Part shown: positions 23,869 to 32,201 of the stretch, in pieces | How the letters are laid out: every line of letters starts with the position of its first letter | How positions within the stretch are numbered: position 1 is the first letter of the stretch | IMG/VR virus record: IMGVR_UViG_3300042691_043547 | Span: 1-64,000 of that record | Length of the DNA stretch: 64,000 nt | Source of the DNA: a virus | Direction: 5' to 3' (one strand) | The notes under the pieces: generated by a model | Seen by the model: the letters and a program-made list of their open reading frames with translations, nothing else | The model's database searches: none | What the model was told of the DNA's origin: nothing | Position numbers and translations under genes: made by a program

Positions 23869-24905
23869 CAGACTTCCTCGTAGTCGTTGCAGTTTTGACA
23901 GCAGCGAATCCCATCGCCGTAATCCCTGAACGGACGGCATTTCTCGTGAAGCTCGCACTTGTAGACGAACTTGAGCGGGCAGTTGCAGTCCCCCGTGTCG
24001 ATCGGAGTGCTACTCCGGTGGAAACAGGGCAGGGTCCGTCGAACTGTTTTGATGGTGCGAAAGCGTTCAGGAAAAACACCCTGGTTTGGGTCAACGGCTT
24101 CGGCTTCCGCAAGCACATTGTTGAAGTTGGCCTCGGGCACTTTGGGACGGAAATGTTCAACCACATCCTCGTAGGACAGGCCGAGTTCACGGCGACCAAC
24201 GACATAGTTGAAAATTCTGTCTTCCAAAAACAGGCGATAGGGGACACCCTTGGGTCGGCCGAACCGGTGCAGCCAGGTCATCCAGGGAACACACATCGCC
24301 TCGCCGCCGAACTTGCGGACCTTGGAATGTATATACCCCTCCTCGCCACCGAAGCCCCTGAACAGGGTGTTGAAGCCTGGCCACTCCTCCTTGCACATCA
24401 TGAACTGGCCGAGGCCCTGCATGGGGATCGGGAACGGCTCACCAAGCTTCACTCTTTCGTCTGTCGCCCAGGTGCCGTACATGCTGTCCCGCCAGGTCGG
24501 GTTAAAATGCGTGGCCATGTTGATGTGGTCGTCGTACAACAACGGGCCTTGGTAGAGGTTCTTCCTCCCGGCCTCGCCGGAACGGATGAACTCCTTGGTC
24601 TTGGCGACCACCCCTTGCGTCAACAGAACATGGCTGTCAACACACATCACCCACTCGCCCTGAGCCTCTTCAAAGACGAGTTGGCGCGGCAGCGAGGTGC
24701 CGGTGGCGTGGCCCCTGTGCAGGTAACGGGCCTTGGCCCATTCGGCGGCGCTCTTGGTGTGTGGGCAGCCATTGGGCAGATTGTCCACCACCAGCAACTC
24801 GACATCGTTCAGGTCGTGATAGGCCCGCAACGCTTGCAGGGTGAAGTAGACCCCGTCGTAATCGTCGTAGGTCGCCATCCCGATAGTTAGAAGTGGTTCC
24901 GCCAT
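23868..24905 (-). CDS. GT2/GT27-like glycosyltransferase with a Cys-rich C-terminal domain
   Basis: A 345-residue GT-A enzyme. LTIGMATYDDYDGVYFTLQ opens it; DVELLVVDNLPNG is the nucleotide strand; GEWVMCVDSHVLL carries the DxH metal motif of polypeptide GalNAc-transferases (GT27); FRGFGGEEGYI gives the acceptor-region Gly-Glu segment. The last 50 residues hold about nine Cys (CNCPLKF, KCELHEKC, CCQNC), a likely zinc or disulfide domain. It is preceded by GAGGAGAA. It stands alone on the minus strand, downstream of the tail genes and their terminator; the acceptor may be a virion protein or other polymer. Confidence 0.75.
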   Translation of the reverse strand: MAEPLLTIGMATYDDYDGVYFTLQALRAYHDLNDVELLVVDNLPNGCPHTKSAAEWAKARYLHRGHATGTSLPRQLVFEEAQGEWVMCVDSHVLLTQGVVAKTKEFIRSGEAGRKNLYQGPLLYDDHINMATHFNPTWRDSMYGTWATDERVKLGEPFPIPMQGLGQFMMCKEEWPGFNTLFRGFGGEEGYIHSKVRKFGGEAMCVPWMTWLHRFGRPKGVPYRLFLEDRIFNYVVGRRELGLSYEDVVEHFRPKVPEANFNNVLAEAEAVDPNQGVFPERFRTIKTVRRTLPCFHRSSTPIDTGDCNCPLKFVYKCELHEKCRPFRDYGDGIRCCQNCNDYEEV

Positions 24906-24910
24906 AGATT

Positions 24911-24944
24911 CTCCTCGTCATATGGTTCTATGCGCGTCGAGGAG
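24911..24944 (-). promoter_or_regulatory. Inverted repeat over the glycosyltransferase ribosome-binding site
   Basis: CTCCTCG (24911-24917) and CGAGGAG (24938-24944) are perfect inverse copies, 20 bases apart. On the minus strand the second arm contains the Shine-Dalgarno of the gene starting at 24905. The RNA could fold to hide that site; this is an observation, not proof of control, and duplicated purine-rich sequences can arise by chance. Confidence 0.35.
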
Positions 24945-24958
24945 GGTTTGGTTAAACG

Positions 24959-24984
24959 AAAAGACCCGCCGTTTTGGGCGGGTC
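24959..24984 (-). terminator. Intrinsic terminator after the tail gene series
   Basis: Arms GACCCGCC (24963-24970) and GGCGGGTC (24977-24984) with a 6-base loop. Read on the minus strand the stem is followed by TTTTCGTTT. It lies about 25 bases after the stop of the 25011 gene, ending the structural transcript before the glycosyltransferase gene. Confidence 0.85.
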
Positions 24985-25010
24985 TCTCCGTTGCGGTAGG
25001 AGGGGATCGG

Positions 25011-25682
25011 TCAGAGGTATTCCAGTTGGACCCAGAGTCCGAACTGTTTGCTTCCGATCCCGTCCGGTGAGGCCGACAAGGCCAGATACCAGTCGTGGCG
25101 GACATCTGTCGTGTTGGCACCCGACGGACGCAACCCCGAGGTCCCTGGCGAAGCGGTCAATGTAACTGGCTCACGCTGCGCCGGATTGGCCTGGTTGGCG
25201 GTCGTGAAGACCTCCCAGGCTGTCGAACCCGAACCCGTCGGATTGCCTGAATCCTGGACGGTCACGGGATGAATAATTTCGGCTAGATAAGTGGTTACAC
25301 CGGAAGCGGGATTGGTTGGAAGAACTCTGTCATAGATGTAGGCTTTGACATTCTGTGTCTTGACCGCCGAGTCAGCGGTGAAGCGCACATTCAGGCTGCT
25401 TTGCCAGTTGGGAATGGCTCTGAGGGGAATGGCCGAAGTGCCGCGCCCTACCAGCCCGCTTCCTGCGTTGGCGTATTTCACATTCCAAGCTTCGGGGCCT
25501 TGGTTGGTCCCGGTTGAGTTGGTGATGAAGGTCTTGTCTTGTGCTTCGCCGACCGGAACGGATAGACCGAACCCGCCGCCATAAAAGCCCAGACCTGAGC
25601 CAGCCAAGCTGGCTATCTGGAACGTCGAGAACGTGCCACCGTCCTCAAACTGTCCTGCGTAAAACGAAAGCGACGCGGGCAT
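25011..25682 (-). CDS. Unknown structural-type protein at the end of the tail module
   Basis: A 223-residue protein rich in Gly, Ser and Thr, with many alternating hydrophobic stretches (SLNVRFTADSAVKTQNVKAYIY, TYLAEIIHPVTVQDSG, YLALSASPDGIGSKQFGLW). This is the look of a beta-rich virion protein. No signal peptide or named domain. It is the last gene before the terminator of the tail unit, so a tail-tip, fibre or decoration part is likely; the family is not recognised. Confidence 0.65.
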   Translation of the reverse strand: MPASLSFYAGQFEDGGTFSTFQIASLAGSGLGFYGGGFGLSVPVGEAQDKTFITNSTGTNQGPEAWNVKYANAGSGLVGRGTSAIPLRAIPNWQSSLNVRFTADSAVKTQNVKAYIYDRVLPTNPASGVTTYLAEIIHPVTVQDSGNPTGSGSTAWEVFTTANQANPAQREPVTLTASPGTSGLRPSGANTTDVRHDWYLALSASPDGIGSKQFGLWVQLEYL

Positions 25683-25711
25683 GTCTAGTACCTCCTTGAG
25701 AAATTACACCG

Positions 25712-26101
25712 TCACCACTTGCCGTCCGGGCACTTCTGCTCATCCCAGGACGCCTTCAGGTTCATGTAGCAACCACAACCAGAACAGCGATTGTCAGGCC
25801 GAAGTTTAGGACAAGTCTTGCAAATCGCCATTCTTTTTTGATAGGTTTCGCTATCAGCTGATTGCAATCCTCCGGCAACATGCTGAGCGAGGGCGGTGAC
25901 GAAGTTGACCCCCTGCTGAAGCAGGCTGGGCAGTTTGTTTTCCTTGTCCCAGGCCAGCTTGCCGGTACACAAATCCTTGATGAAGGCGATCTGTTCGGGC
26001 TGGGTAACTCCCTCCCCGTTACAGATGCGATATTCCTCTTCGGAAAGGACATAAGCCTTTCCTTGACTGCACGGCACATTGGGTTGACAGGGGCAGTTCA
26101 T
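25712..26101 (-). CDS. Cys-rich protein with a C-terminal zinc motif
   Basis: A 129-residue protein. N-terminal MNCPCQPNVPCSQG, then a helix-rich middle, and a C-terminal Cys-rich motif ICKTCPKL, RCSGCGCYMNLKAS, CPDGKW. The latter resembles a small phage motif often seen at the C terminus of tail-region proteins (C-x-C-x2-K...CP-x-GKW). A zinc-binding knob is likely. Its start overlaps the next upstream gene (ATGA). The function is unknown. Confidence 0.65.
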   Translation of the reverse strand: MNCPCQPNVPCSQGKAYVLSEEEYRICNGEGVTQPEQIAFIKDLCTGKLAWDKENKLPSLLQQGVNFVTALAQHVAGGLQSADSETYQKRMAICKTCPKLRPDNRCSGCGCYMNLKASWDEQKCPDGKW

Positions 26102-26607
26102 GAGTAGTCCGGCATCTCAAAGGTGAAACTGAAAGACTGTCCGCTAAAGCCCGAATAGACCGTGTTCAAGAAGCGGCGACACATCACCCACCTCTGCTGT
26201 GTCTCGTCGAAGTAGACGCCTGCCACCACGACGTTGCCGAAGTTGCCGTTGCCGTTGTTCTGGATGTTTTGCATCACCAGTGTGTTGGTCCTGCCTTCCA
26301 GCAGGTCGCCCGCATCAAGGGTGACCCGGGTCATACCTCGGGGGGTGCCGTTGTCGGGGTTGTTGCCGCAGCAGGAGATGCCAGGCTCCAGCAGGTCGAT
26401 GGTCGGCTCAATGGTGGAGTTGGTCCGGAAGAATTTGCCGATGCAATTGTTGGAGTTGAGGATGATGTCTCCCATGTTCTTGCCGTTGAGGATCAGGCGG
26501 AAGTTGTCATCGGTGGCCGCATTGCTGTTGCAGACATAGATGATGTAGTCGGTTTCGCGGTCGCAACCCAGGCAGCAGGGGGCGCAGTCGATGTATTCAA
26601 TCTCCAT
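26098..26607 (-). CDS. Cys-rich beta-type structural protein
   Basis: A 169-residue protein starting IDCAPCCLGCDRETDY, with more Cys at VCNSN, NNCIG, ISCCGNN and VMCRRF. The middle (RLILNGKNMGDIILNSN, TLVMQNIQNNGNGN) is beta-rich with a jelly-roll look. No family recognised. It lies directly downstream of the large baseplate-type protein, sharing an ATG/TGA overlap at 26607, and upstream of the other Cys-rich gene. A tail-tip or carbohydrate-binding role is possible. Confidence 0.6.
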   Translation of the reverse strand: MEIEYIDCAPCCLGCDRETDYIIYVCNSNAATDDNFRLILNGKNMGDIILNSNNCIGKFFRTNSTIEPTIDLLEPGISCCGNNPDNGTPRGMTRVTLDAGDLLEGRTNTLVMQNIQNNGNGNFGNVVVAGVYFDETQQRWVMCRRFLNTVYSGFSGQSFSFTFEMPDYS

Positions 26608-29600
26608 CAGACAACCTCCACGGCACCCAGAAAGTCGTAAGTCTTCTTGGTGACCTGGAGCAGGCCGCTCTGACAGACAAGGTTGGTGACAACTGTGATG
26701 CGCTTGTAGTCGCTGGCATCAAAGCTGTTGCCGCCGCCACCGCTGTACCACCTGCCCTCGTTGGGCACAAAGTGAGCCAACGCAAAGCCAGCCTTGATCT
26801 GGCCGGAACCGACCGGATGAACCGGAATAGCCTTGTTGACCAAGGAGTTGCCGACATAAGGATAGCCCGAAGCGGGCGCTCCGGAGGCTGCGGCAGCGTA
26901 AATGTAAACCCGGGTAACTCCCGCTCCAGACCAGACTTTCCGGATGTCGTCCCACAACAGATCGGTTGGCCCCGCCTTGTGCTGGTCGGATCGGTACGCA
27001 AGATCGACATTGGTCGGGGCGATCTGGCCCGGGTTATAGAGGTCCTGACCGTAGCCAACAACCATCAAGGGGCCGCGCAGCCCCATACTGCGCCCTTCAA
27101 AGGCCCCGTTGCCAGCACCGGAATTCCAGTTGTTGATCTCACACGGCAATCCGTTCGCCTGTTGGTAGGTGACGATTGAGATGTCTGTTTGGCCAGGGTA
27201 GGCGCTCGGGGTCAAGCTGGTTGCCGTTGTCGTATTAGAAATGTTGACCGGAAGCTCAACCTTCGGCAACAAGGAAGTGCTGGGCAGGGATTTGTAGGTC
27301 AAGCCGTGCTGGTTGACTGTGATGCCGCCATTGACCGTCGGCGTTCGGAAGGGACGGAAGAGGGCGTCCTGACTGGTGATCGCCCTGTTGGCGTAGACAT
27401 CAGGGCTGTCTGCGTCCGTATTCGACATCAATTCATGGAGAGGGGCCGATTTCACATCCAATCGCACGGCGCTGCCGTTGGCGCTGGCAAACCCGGCCAT
27501 GCACTCGTGCGGCGTTTGCACTCGGTGGAACTTGTCGAAAGCCCCGGCTGTCATCGACAAAGAGAATGCCCCGGCACTGGCTCTGACCGCCCCCTGGCGC
27601 ACTTTGTTTTGGTCAATGGCCAGTTTATACAGGTTTCTGCGCAACTGAAGACCGAGCTGGCCTGTCTTGCGCATCCGGTCGATAGTCTGCCTCGGGATGA
27701 CACCAAAGCGCGGACTGTAGTTCTGGAAGGCGTAAGTTGAGGTAACCCCTCCCGTGCCGATGGAAATCTCAATCGATGTCACGGCTGGGCCGCTGGCCTG
27801 AAGAGCCTGACCCAAAGAAACTTTTGGGTAATCCACCTGAGTGATTCGTCCGTGTTCCGTCAGCGCCATGCGGCTTGATCCGTCAAACAATCTCGCCATA
27901 GCCACGCGGTTCATCACATATATTGAGCCGAAATTGCTGGGCACCAGCTCGTTGTCAACTTCCACCTTGACGCGACCAGGCACACCGGAATAAACCCAGT
28001 AAGGGCCGTAGGTGATCCGGTTGCTCTTGAGTGGCACCACAAAAAAAGACGGGTAGACCGGCGGTGGATGGATGCGCGTTTTCGATGATTCAGCGTTGGT
28101 TTGATAAAGTCCTGCTGGTGTCCCCAGAAGTCTGCTGATGACGCTGTGATCCCCCGATGGATCTAGTGTCTTTGAGAAGATAGGTGTTTGGACAGTCATT
28201 CTGACCAGCGGACCACCCAGATAAATCATCCCGGCGCCAGCAAGAACATAACCGATGTACTGGCTGGTTCTGTATGGCGTGGTGAACGAGGGGTAGTACA
28301 TCTCCTCGATCTTCTCTCCCAAAGACGCCTTGACATAGGCGCCCAGCGAATCCATGACCACATCCTGCGGATTGTCGATGGAGGCGCCAGTCTGAATCAG
28401 CCGTTGATAGTTGTAAACGACAAAAGGCTCAAAGCGACTCTGGTCATCAGAAAAATAGGTGCAAGAAAGCGGACTCAGGCCGAAGGGTGCGCCCTCGGCC
28501 TCCATGAAGGCACTCCTGGCGATGTCGAACTCGTAGCGGATGTTGGGACGAAGGTCGGCCTTGAACGGCACATTGCTGTCGAGCGTCGACGCAGAAATAC
28601 CAAGACTGACGATAAATTCCTTGCCGAGATACTGATTGGCCACTCCGGACAGCCAGCTGAAGAATCTACGGCGCGCCTCCGATCTGTCGTAGGTGGCTTC
28701 CAGAGCGCGAGCAAGGATGGCTTGCGGATTGGTCTGGACCAGACTTCCCGTGTTGACGCCGCTCAAAAGAACCTGATTTCCGCGAGTGCTTTCAAAGCCG
28801 GTCATGGCGAAAAAGACATCGGGACGGTATTTCTCGATATACTCCATCCAGCTGTCAATGCCAGCCATGGCGAACTGAAGCTCAAGTGTCGAACAGAAGT
28901 AGTACGATGAGCCGATGATGTCTTCGACCCCCTGTGCGTAGAGGTTCATCATCTCACAGGGGTAGGAAATGGGCGATTCGCCCGGCAGCTTGGGGGCCAG
29001 GATGACGAAGCCGGGATGGCCCAGGATCGGGTTCTTGTTCTGGTCATATCCCCAAAAAGAACAGTAGTTTGCTTTCCCGTACATTCCCTCGTAGGGGCCG
29101 CCGATCAGCATCGCTGCCGTTTGGTGACCCTGTGCCATCTCAATGCCGTGCTCAATGGCGGTGGCGTTTGAGCCTGGCTGGTTGACGATCGCCCCGATAG
29201 TCCCCAGGCTGGGCGCAAACCTTCTGTCTATGACGCGTATCTTGATCGTGTAGCCGACCAACTCAACGACAAAATCAAATCCAGCATCCTGGCAGACCTT
29301 GTTGATGACATCGTACAGGCTGACTACCGAGTTGCCTTCGATCCGATAATAGGGATCGGGGATCGGCAGTTCGCTGAGATCCAACGAGTAGTAGACGCCG
29401 TCTGGAAATTCGCGTGTCGGCAAACCCCACCGCATCGGCCCACCGAATGGGGTTGTGAGGGGCTGATTGCAGATTGATAGCACCGCCCTGAAAAAAGTGA
29501 TCCACGGCATGCCAATTTCATCGGAACCGGAAAAGCCAAAACCAATATTCTCCCAGAAACCATAGGCGTTGATAACATTAGTGACGCCTACCGGTATCGC

Positions 29601-29960
29601 CCCCACATACTGGCCAATGATGACCTGTGTGGCTTGCAGGATTTCCCGCGGATCCACCACGACGATATCGTAGCCCAGACCGGAAACCTGTTTTTTCTGG
29701 GTGACTTTGGACAGAATGCCGCCAAAAAAATAACCGCCCAAACGAAATCGTAGGGGGTGGCCAACCTGACACGGGAAATCATTGTAAGAATAATTAAAGT
29801 CAGAATTTTCTTTAACAAGAGATATATTTAGAGAGCTTCCGTTATCTCCCCAAGAGACACTGCTGCTAGCCTGTTGGACATAAAAGCCCAACAGGGTCCG
29901 GTTGTTGGAACCGTGTGTGATCTGCGGCACAAGGTATTGGAAGTCACTTTCCGTAGGCAT
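26607..29960 (-). CDS. Large baseplate hub or tail-tip protein
   Basis: A 1,117-residue protein, the largest of the tail-tip genes. The N-terminal 150 residues, with FRLGGYFFGGILSKV and YDIVVVDPREILQATQ, resemble the beta-barrel hub domain of gpD/gp27-like proteins (a ring at the end of the tail tube). The middle has long beta-rich stretches and the C terminus (NSGAGNGAFEGRSMGLRG, YIYAAAASGAP) is Gly-rich. Such proteins nucleate tail assembly and carry receptor-binding parts. It follows the 552-residue gene with a 17-base overlap. The family call is an inference; no enzyme motif seen. Confidence 0.55.
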   Translation of the reverse strand: MPTESDFQYLVPQITHGSNNRTLLGFYVQQASSSVSWGDNGSSLNISLVKENSDFNYSYNDFPCQVGHPLRFRLGGYFFGGILSKVTQKKQVSGLGYDIVVVDPREILQATQVIIGQYVGAIPVGVTNVINAYGFWENIGFGFSGSDEIGMPWITFFRAVLSICNQPLTTPFGGPMRWGLPTREFPDGVYYSLDLSELPIPDPYYRIEGNSVVSLYDVINKVCQDAGFDFVVELVGYTIKIRVIDRRFAPSLGTIGAIVNQPGSNATAIEHGIEMAQGHQTAAMLIGGPYEGMYGKANYCSFWGYDQNKNPILGHPGFVILAPKLPGESPISYPCEMMNLYAQGVEDIIGSSYYFCSTLELQFAMAGIDSWMEYIEKYRPDVFFAMTGFESTRGNQVLLSGVNTGSLVQTNPQAILARALEATYDRSEARRRFFSWLSGVANQYLGKEFIVSLGISASTLDSNVPFKADLRPNIRYEFDIARSAFMEAEGAPFGLSPLSCTYFSDDQSRFEPFVVYNYQRLIQTGASIDNPQDVVMDSLGAYVKASLGEKIEEMYYPSFTTPYRTSQYIGYVLAGAGMIYLGGPLVRMTVQTPIFSKTLDPSGDHSVISRLLGTPAGLYQTNAESSKTRIHPPPVYPSFFVVPLKSNRITYGPYWVYSGVPGRVKVEVDNELVPSNFGSIYVMNRVAMARLFDGSSRMALTEHGRITQVDYPKVSLGQALQASGPAVTSIEISIGTGGVTSTYAFQNYSPRFGVIPRQTIDRMRKTGQLGLQLRRNLYKLAIDQNKVRQGAVRASAGAFSLSMTAGAFDKFHRVQTPHECMAGFASANGSAVRLDVKSAPLHELMSNTDADSPDVYANRAITSQDALFRPFRTPTVNGGITVNQHGLTYKSLPSTSLLPKVELPVNISNTTTATSLTPSAYPGQTDISIVTYQQANGLPCEINNWNSGAGNGAFEGRSMGLRGPLMVVGYGQDLYNPGQIAPTNVDLAYRSDQHKAGPTDLLWDDIRKVWSGAGVTRVYIYAAAASGAPASGYPYVGNSLVNKAIPVHPVGSGQIKAGFALAHFVPNEGRWYSGGGGNSFDASDYKRITVVTNLVCQSGLLQVTKKTYDFLGAVEVV

Positions 29961-31602
29961 AGGTCACACTGAAGTTGTAGCGGCCAGTCGTGTAGTTGAA
30001 TCCATCGGTTATTTTTTCAACAAATAACTTTGGATAGATGGCCGTGTTGGGGATGATGTTGAGTTGGGCAAGCGCCGTGAAGGCCTGTTCTCTGGTCGGC
30101 TTGACCGGACGCCCATCCGTTTGATTCACCGTGCCCACTACCACTTCCATGGTGATGTCCCGAGTTGTCTTGGTGATATTCATCAAATTCTGATAGACAG
30201 GACCCTTGCCAAGCGGGTTGGCCCCATCGACCCGCCCCAAGACATCGATGGCGGCAAAAAGTGGCCCGCCACCATTGTCCGTAAAACTAACCTCAAAGAA
30301 CTTGGCGTCAACAAATACAGGTGGGCGGTATTTGTTGTTGAATTCGACATTGTAAGTGATCGTGCCAGCCACCTTGTTGTGGCCGATTGTCACTTGAGCT
30401 GGTTTGTTTGACAAATACTCGGAACCCAAAACCGCTATTACTCGGTCGCGGATCAATCTGTACTCGTTGGCAGCCAGCAAATCCCATTTGCTTTTGGCGT
30501 GTACATATTTGGTTTCCGGCTGCTCAAAAGCCCCCGTTCTGCTGGTTCGCAAAGCGGTGATGGTGCCGTCGATGGAAATCGTCTTCAGCGTGGATTCTGC
30601 CGAGTCCTTGATGCTAATGTTGAATTCTTCCAGAGCCGGGATGTAATTGTTGCCCGACAAGGCCCCCAGCAGATCGGCGTTTGCCTTCGCCAAATCAACA
30701 ATGGTCCAGGACTCGCTGACGCTGAACTTGCCGCCCGCCTCATCGACCGTGACGGTTCGGATGGCATCGTAGGCCCTGACCGTGTCTTGGCCAGCAGAAG
30801 GCTGTTCGCTGAAGGCGTTGGCCAAAGCCCCGCCAAGACCGAAATAACTGAGTCCAGCTGGTTGATCGTTCAGTTTGATTCTGCTGGAGGGTGGTGATGA
30901 GAGAGCGGCATTGTCGGAAAGGTCGGTATCTGACGCCAACTTTTTCAGAACCGCAGCCCGGGCAATCTCAAAGCCGCGCATGTTCCGGTTGGTTGTGCCA
31001 CCCACCCATCGTGTCGTCGCTTGGGCGCTGACCTGATGAGTCAGCTTGTATTTCCGCAGGCTGTCATCCGGCTCCATCGACCAAGATTCTTCGACGCCGA
31101 CATCGTCTTCTGCGTCCATGCCGATGGTGTTGGTGCCGATCCTGAGGTAGTCGGCCTCCAGATTGATCGTGTACTCGAAGTAGTCGGTGAACGGCCCCTC
31201 GGGGATATCGATCGATTTGACGCGAGGATAGCAGAGGATCGTGGAGAGGGAACCCGAAGCGTCCCACGGGGTGATCTGAAGGGTGACGCGTTCGGTCGGA
31301 TTCAGCGGGTTTTTGGGACGAAACAACTCGTTGAGTTGTCCTATTTTCTTTTGGATTTCGGCCTGACGACTGTTTGGCGTAACCACAGACGGTTGCTGGT
31401 TGGCCTGACTGAGCAAATCGGCCGTGCTGGTGTTCGCAAGAACCCCGCCCTTGTAGGCCAGCATCCGCCCTTTGAGGCTGATATTGAATAAGTACTTCTT
31501 GACGCGACCATCTTCAAACCGGTCAATTTGGGTGGAGATGGAGACAAAGGGTCCTGGGGCGAGAACCTTTTCTTGCCCCTGCGGGCCGTAAAGAACTGGC
31601 AT
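29944..31602 (-). CDS. Tail-associated structural protein (distal tail region)
   Basis: A 552-residue protein with regular beta-rich repeats such as LFNISLKGRMLAYKGG, YFEYTINLEADYLRIG, TLKTISIDGTITALRTS and ITYNVEFNNKYRPP. No named domain found. Between the 200-residue repeat protein and the hub-like protein it is in the place of distal tail or tail-tip proteins in siphophages. ATG 31602 overlaps the previous stop (TAATG). Sheath identity is unlikely, since no matching tube/sheath pair is seen. Confidence 0.6.
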   Translation of the reverse strand: MPVLYGPQGQEKVLAPGPFVSISTQIDRFEDGRVKKYLFNISLKGRMLAYKGGVLANTSTADLLSQANQQPSVVTPNSRQAEIQKKIGQLNELFRPKNPLNPTERVTLQITPWDASGSLSTILCYPRVKSIDIPEGPFTDYFEYTINLEADYLRIGTNTIGMDAEDDVGVEESWSMEPDDSLRKYKLTHQVSAQATTRWVGGTTNRNMRGFEIARAAVLKKLASDTDLSDNAALSSPPSSRIKLNDQPAGLSYFGLGGALANAFSEQPSAGQDTVRAYDAIRTVTVDEAGGKFSVSESWTIVDLAKANADLLGALSGNNYIPALEEFNISIKDSAESTLKTISIDGTITALRTSRTGAFEQPETKYVHAKSKWDLLAANEYRLIRDRVIAVLGSEYLSNKPAQVTIGHNKVAGTITYNVEFNNKYRPPVFVDAKFFEVSFTDNGGGPLFAAIDVLGRVDGANPLGKGPVYQNLMNITKTTRDITMEVVVGTVNQTDGRPVKPTREQAFTALAQLNIIPNTAIYPKLFVEKITDGFNYTTGRYNFSVTYAYGK

Positions 31603-32201
31603 TAATTGCCTCCTATAGTCAGATCAAGAGAACCGGTGCCCACGCCAGTACCCGCCGTGATCATGGCCAGCGACCCGCTGCTTCCAGCCGGACCAGCCAA
31701 ATACAATACGCAGCCAGCACTGGCTTCCTGGGCATAGCCGGTCACCGTCAGCGGCAACATGGAAAAGGCTTCAGGCGTGCGCCAGACCACGAGATTCAAG
31801 CCGGTGCCGAAGACTGGGGCTTCCAAAATCAACGGCAATGCGTTTTCCACCAATTCGGTGGCACTATTGACTGTCACCAGAGACAATGAACCCGAAAGGT
31901 TCTTGTTGGCTCCTTCGACAAACAAATTCATGTTTTGTTGGCTATCAGATTTATTACACAAGATATATAAATTTAACCCCTTGCCATAAGCCTTACCACT
32001 AACGACTAGGGGGAGCGTGTTGGCGACGCCGGAAAATACGCCAAGGGTGTGGAGTGGCAGCGAATTCCCACCCGAAGGTATCTCGGTGACCTTCAGGAAC
32101 AGATTCAACGACTCCCAGGAAAGCGACTCGCCGCCAAACCCGAGGACTAGTCCCCCGGGTGTGGCGAGTATGTCCCCCAGCCTGCCCGTGAAGACACTCA
32201 T
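31602..32201 (-). CDS. Structural protein with beta repeats
   Basis: A 199-residue protein built of short repeated strands: NTLPLVVSGKAYGKGLNLYI, NALPLILEAPVFGTGLNLVVW and MLPLTVTGYAQEASAG share the pattern LPL-x3-G...GLNL, about 60 residues apart. It looks like a beta-solenoid or repeated sandwich. ATG 32201 overlaps the tape measure stop; a GTG at 32204 would add one residue. Directly downstream of the tape measure gene is where distal tail proteins usually lie. Confidence 0.6.
   Translation of the reverse strand: MSVFTGRLGDILATPGGLVLGFGGESLSWESLNLFLKVTEIPSGGNSLPLHTLGVFSGVANTLPLVVSGKAYGKGLNLYILCNKSDSQQNMNLFVEGANKNLSGSLSLVTVNSATELVENALPLILEAPVFGTGLNLVVWRTPEAFSMLPLTVTGYAQEASAGCVLYLAGPAGSSGSLAMITAGTGVGTGSLDLTIGGN

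Noticed and set aside
23895-24890. A 331-codon open frame on the plus strand opposite the glycosyltransferase
   Set aside because: The minus frame has GT2/GT27 motifs and a good ribosome-binding site; the plus frame has no recognisable domain.
29944-31602. Contractile tail sheath
   Set aside because: No sheath gene sits beside the tail tube gene, and this protein lies downstream of the tape measure gene where tail-tip proteins are expected.
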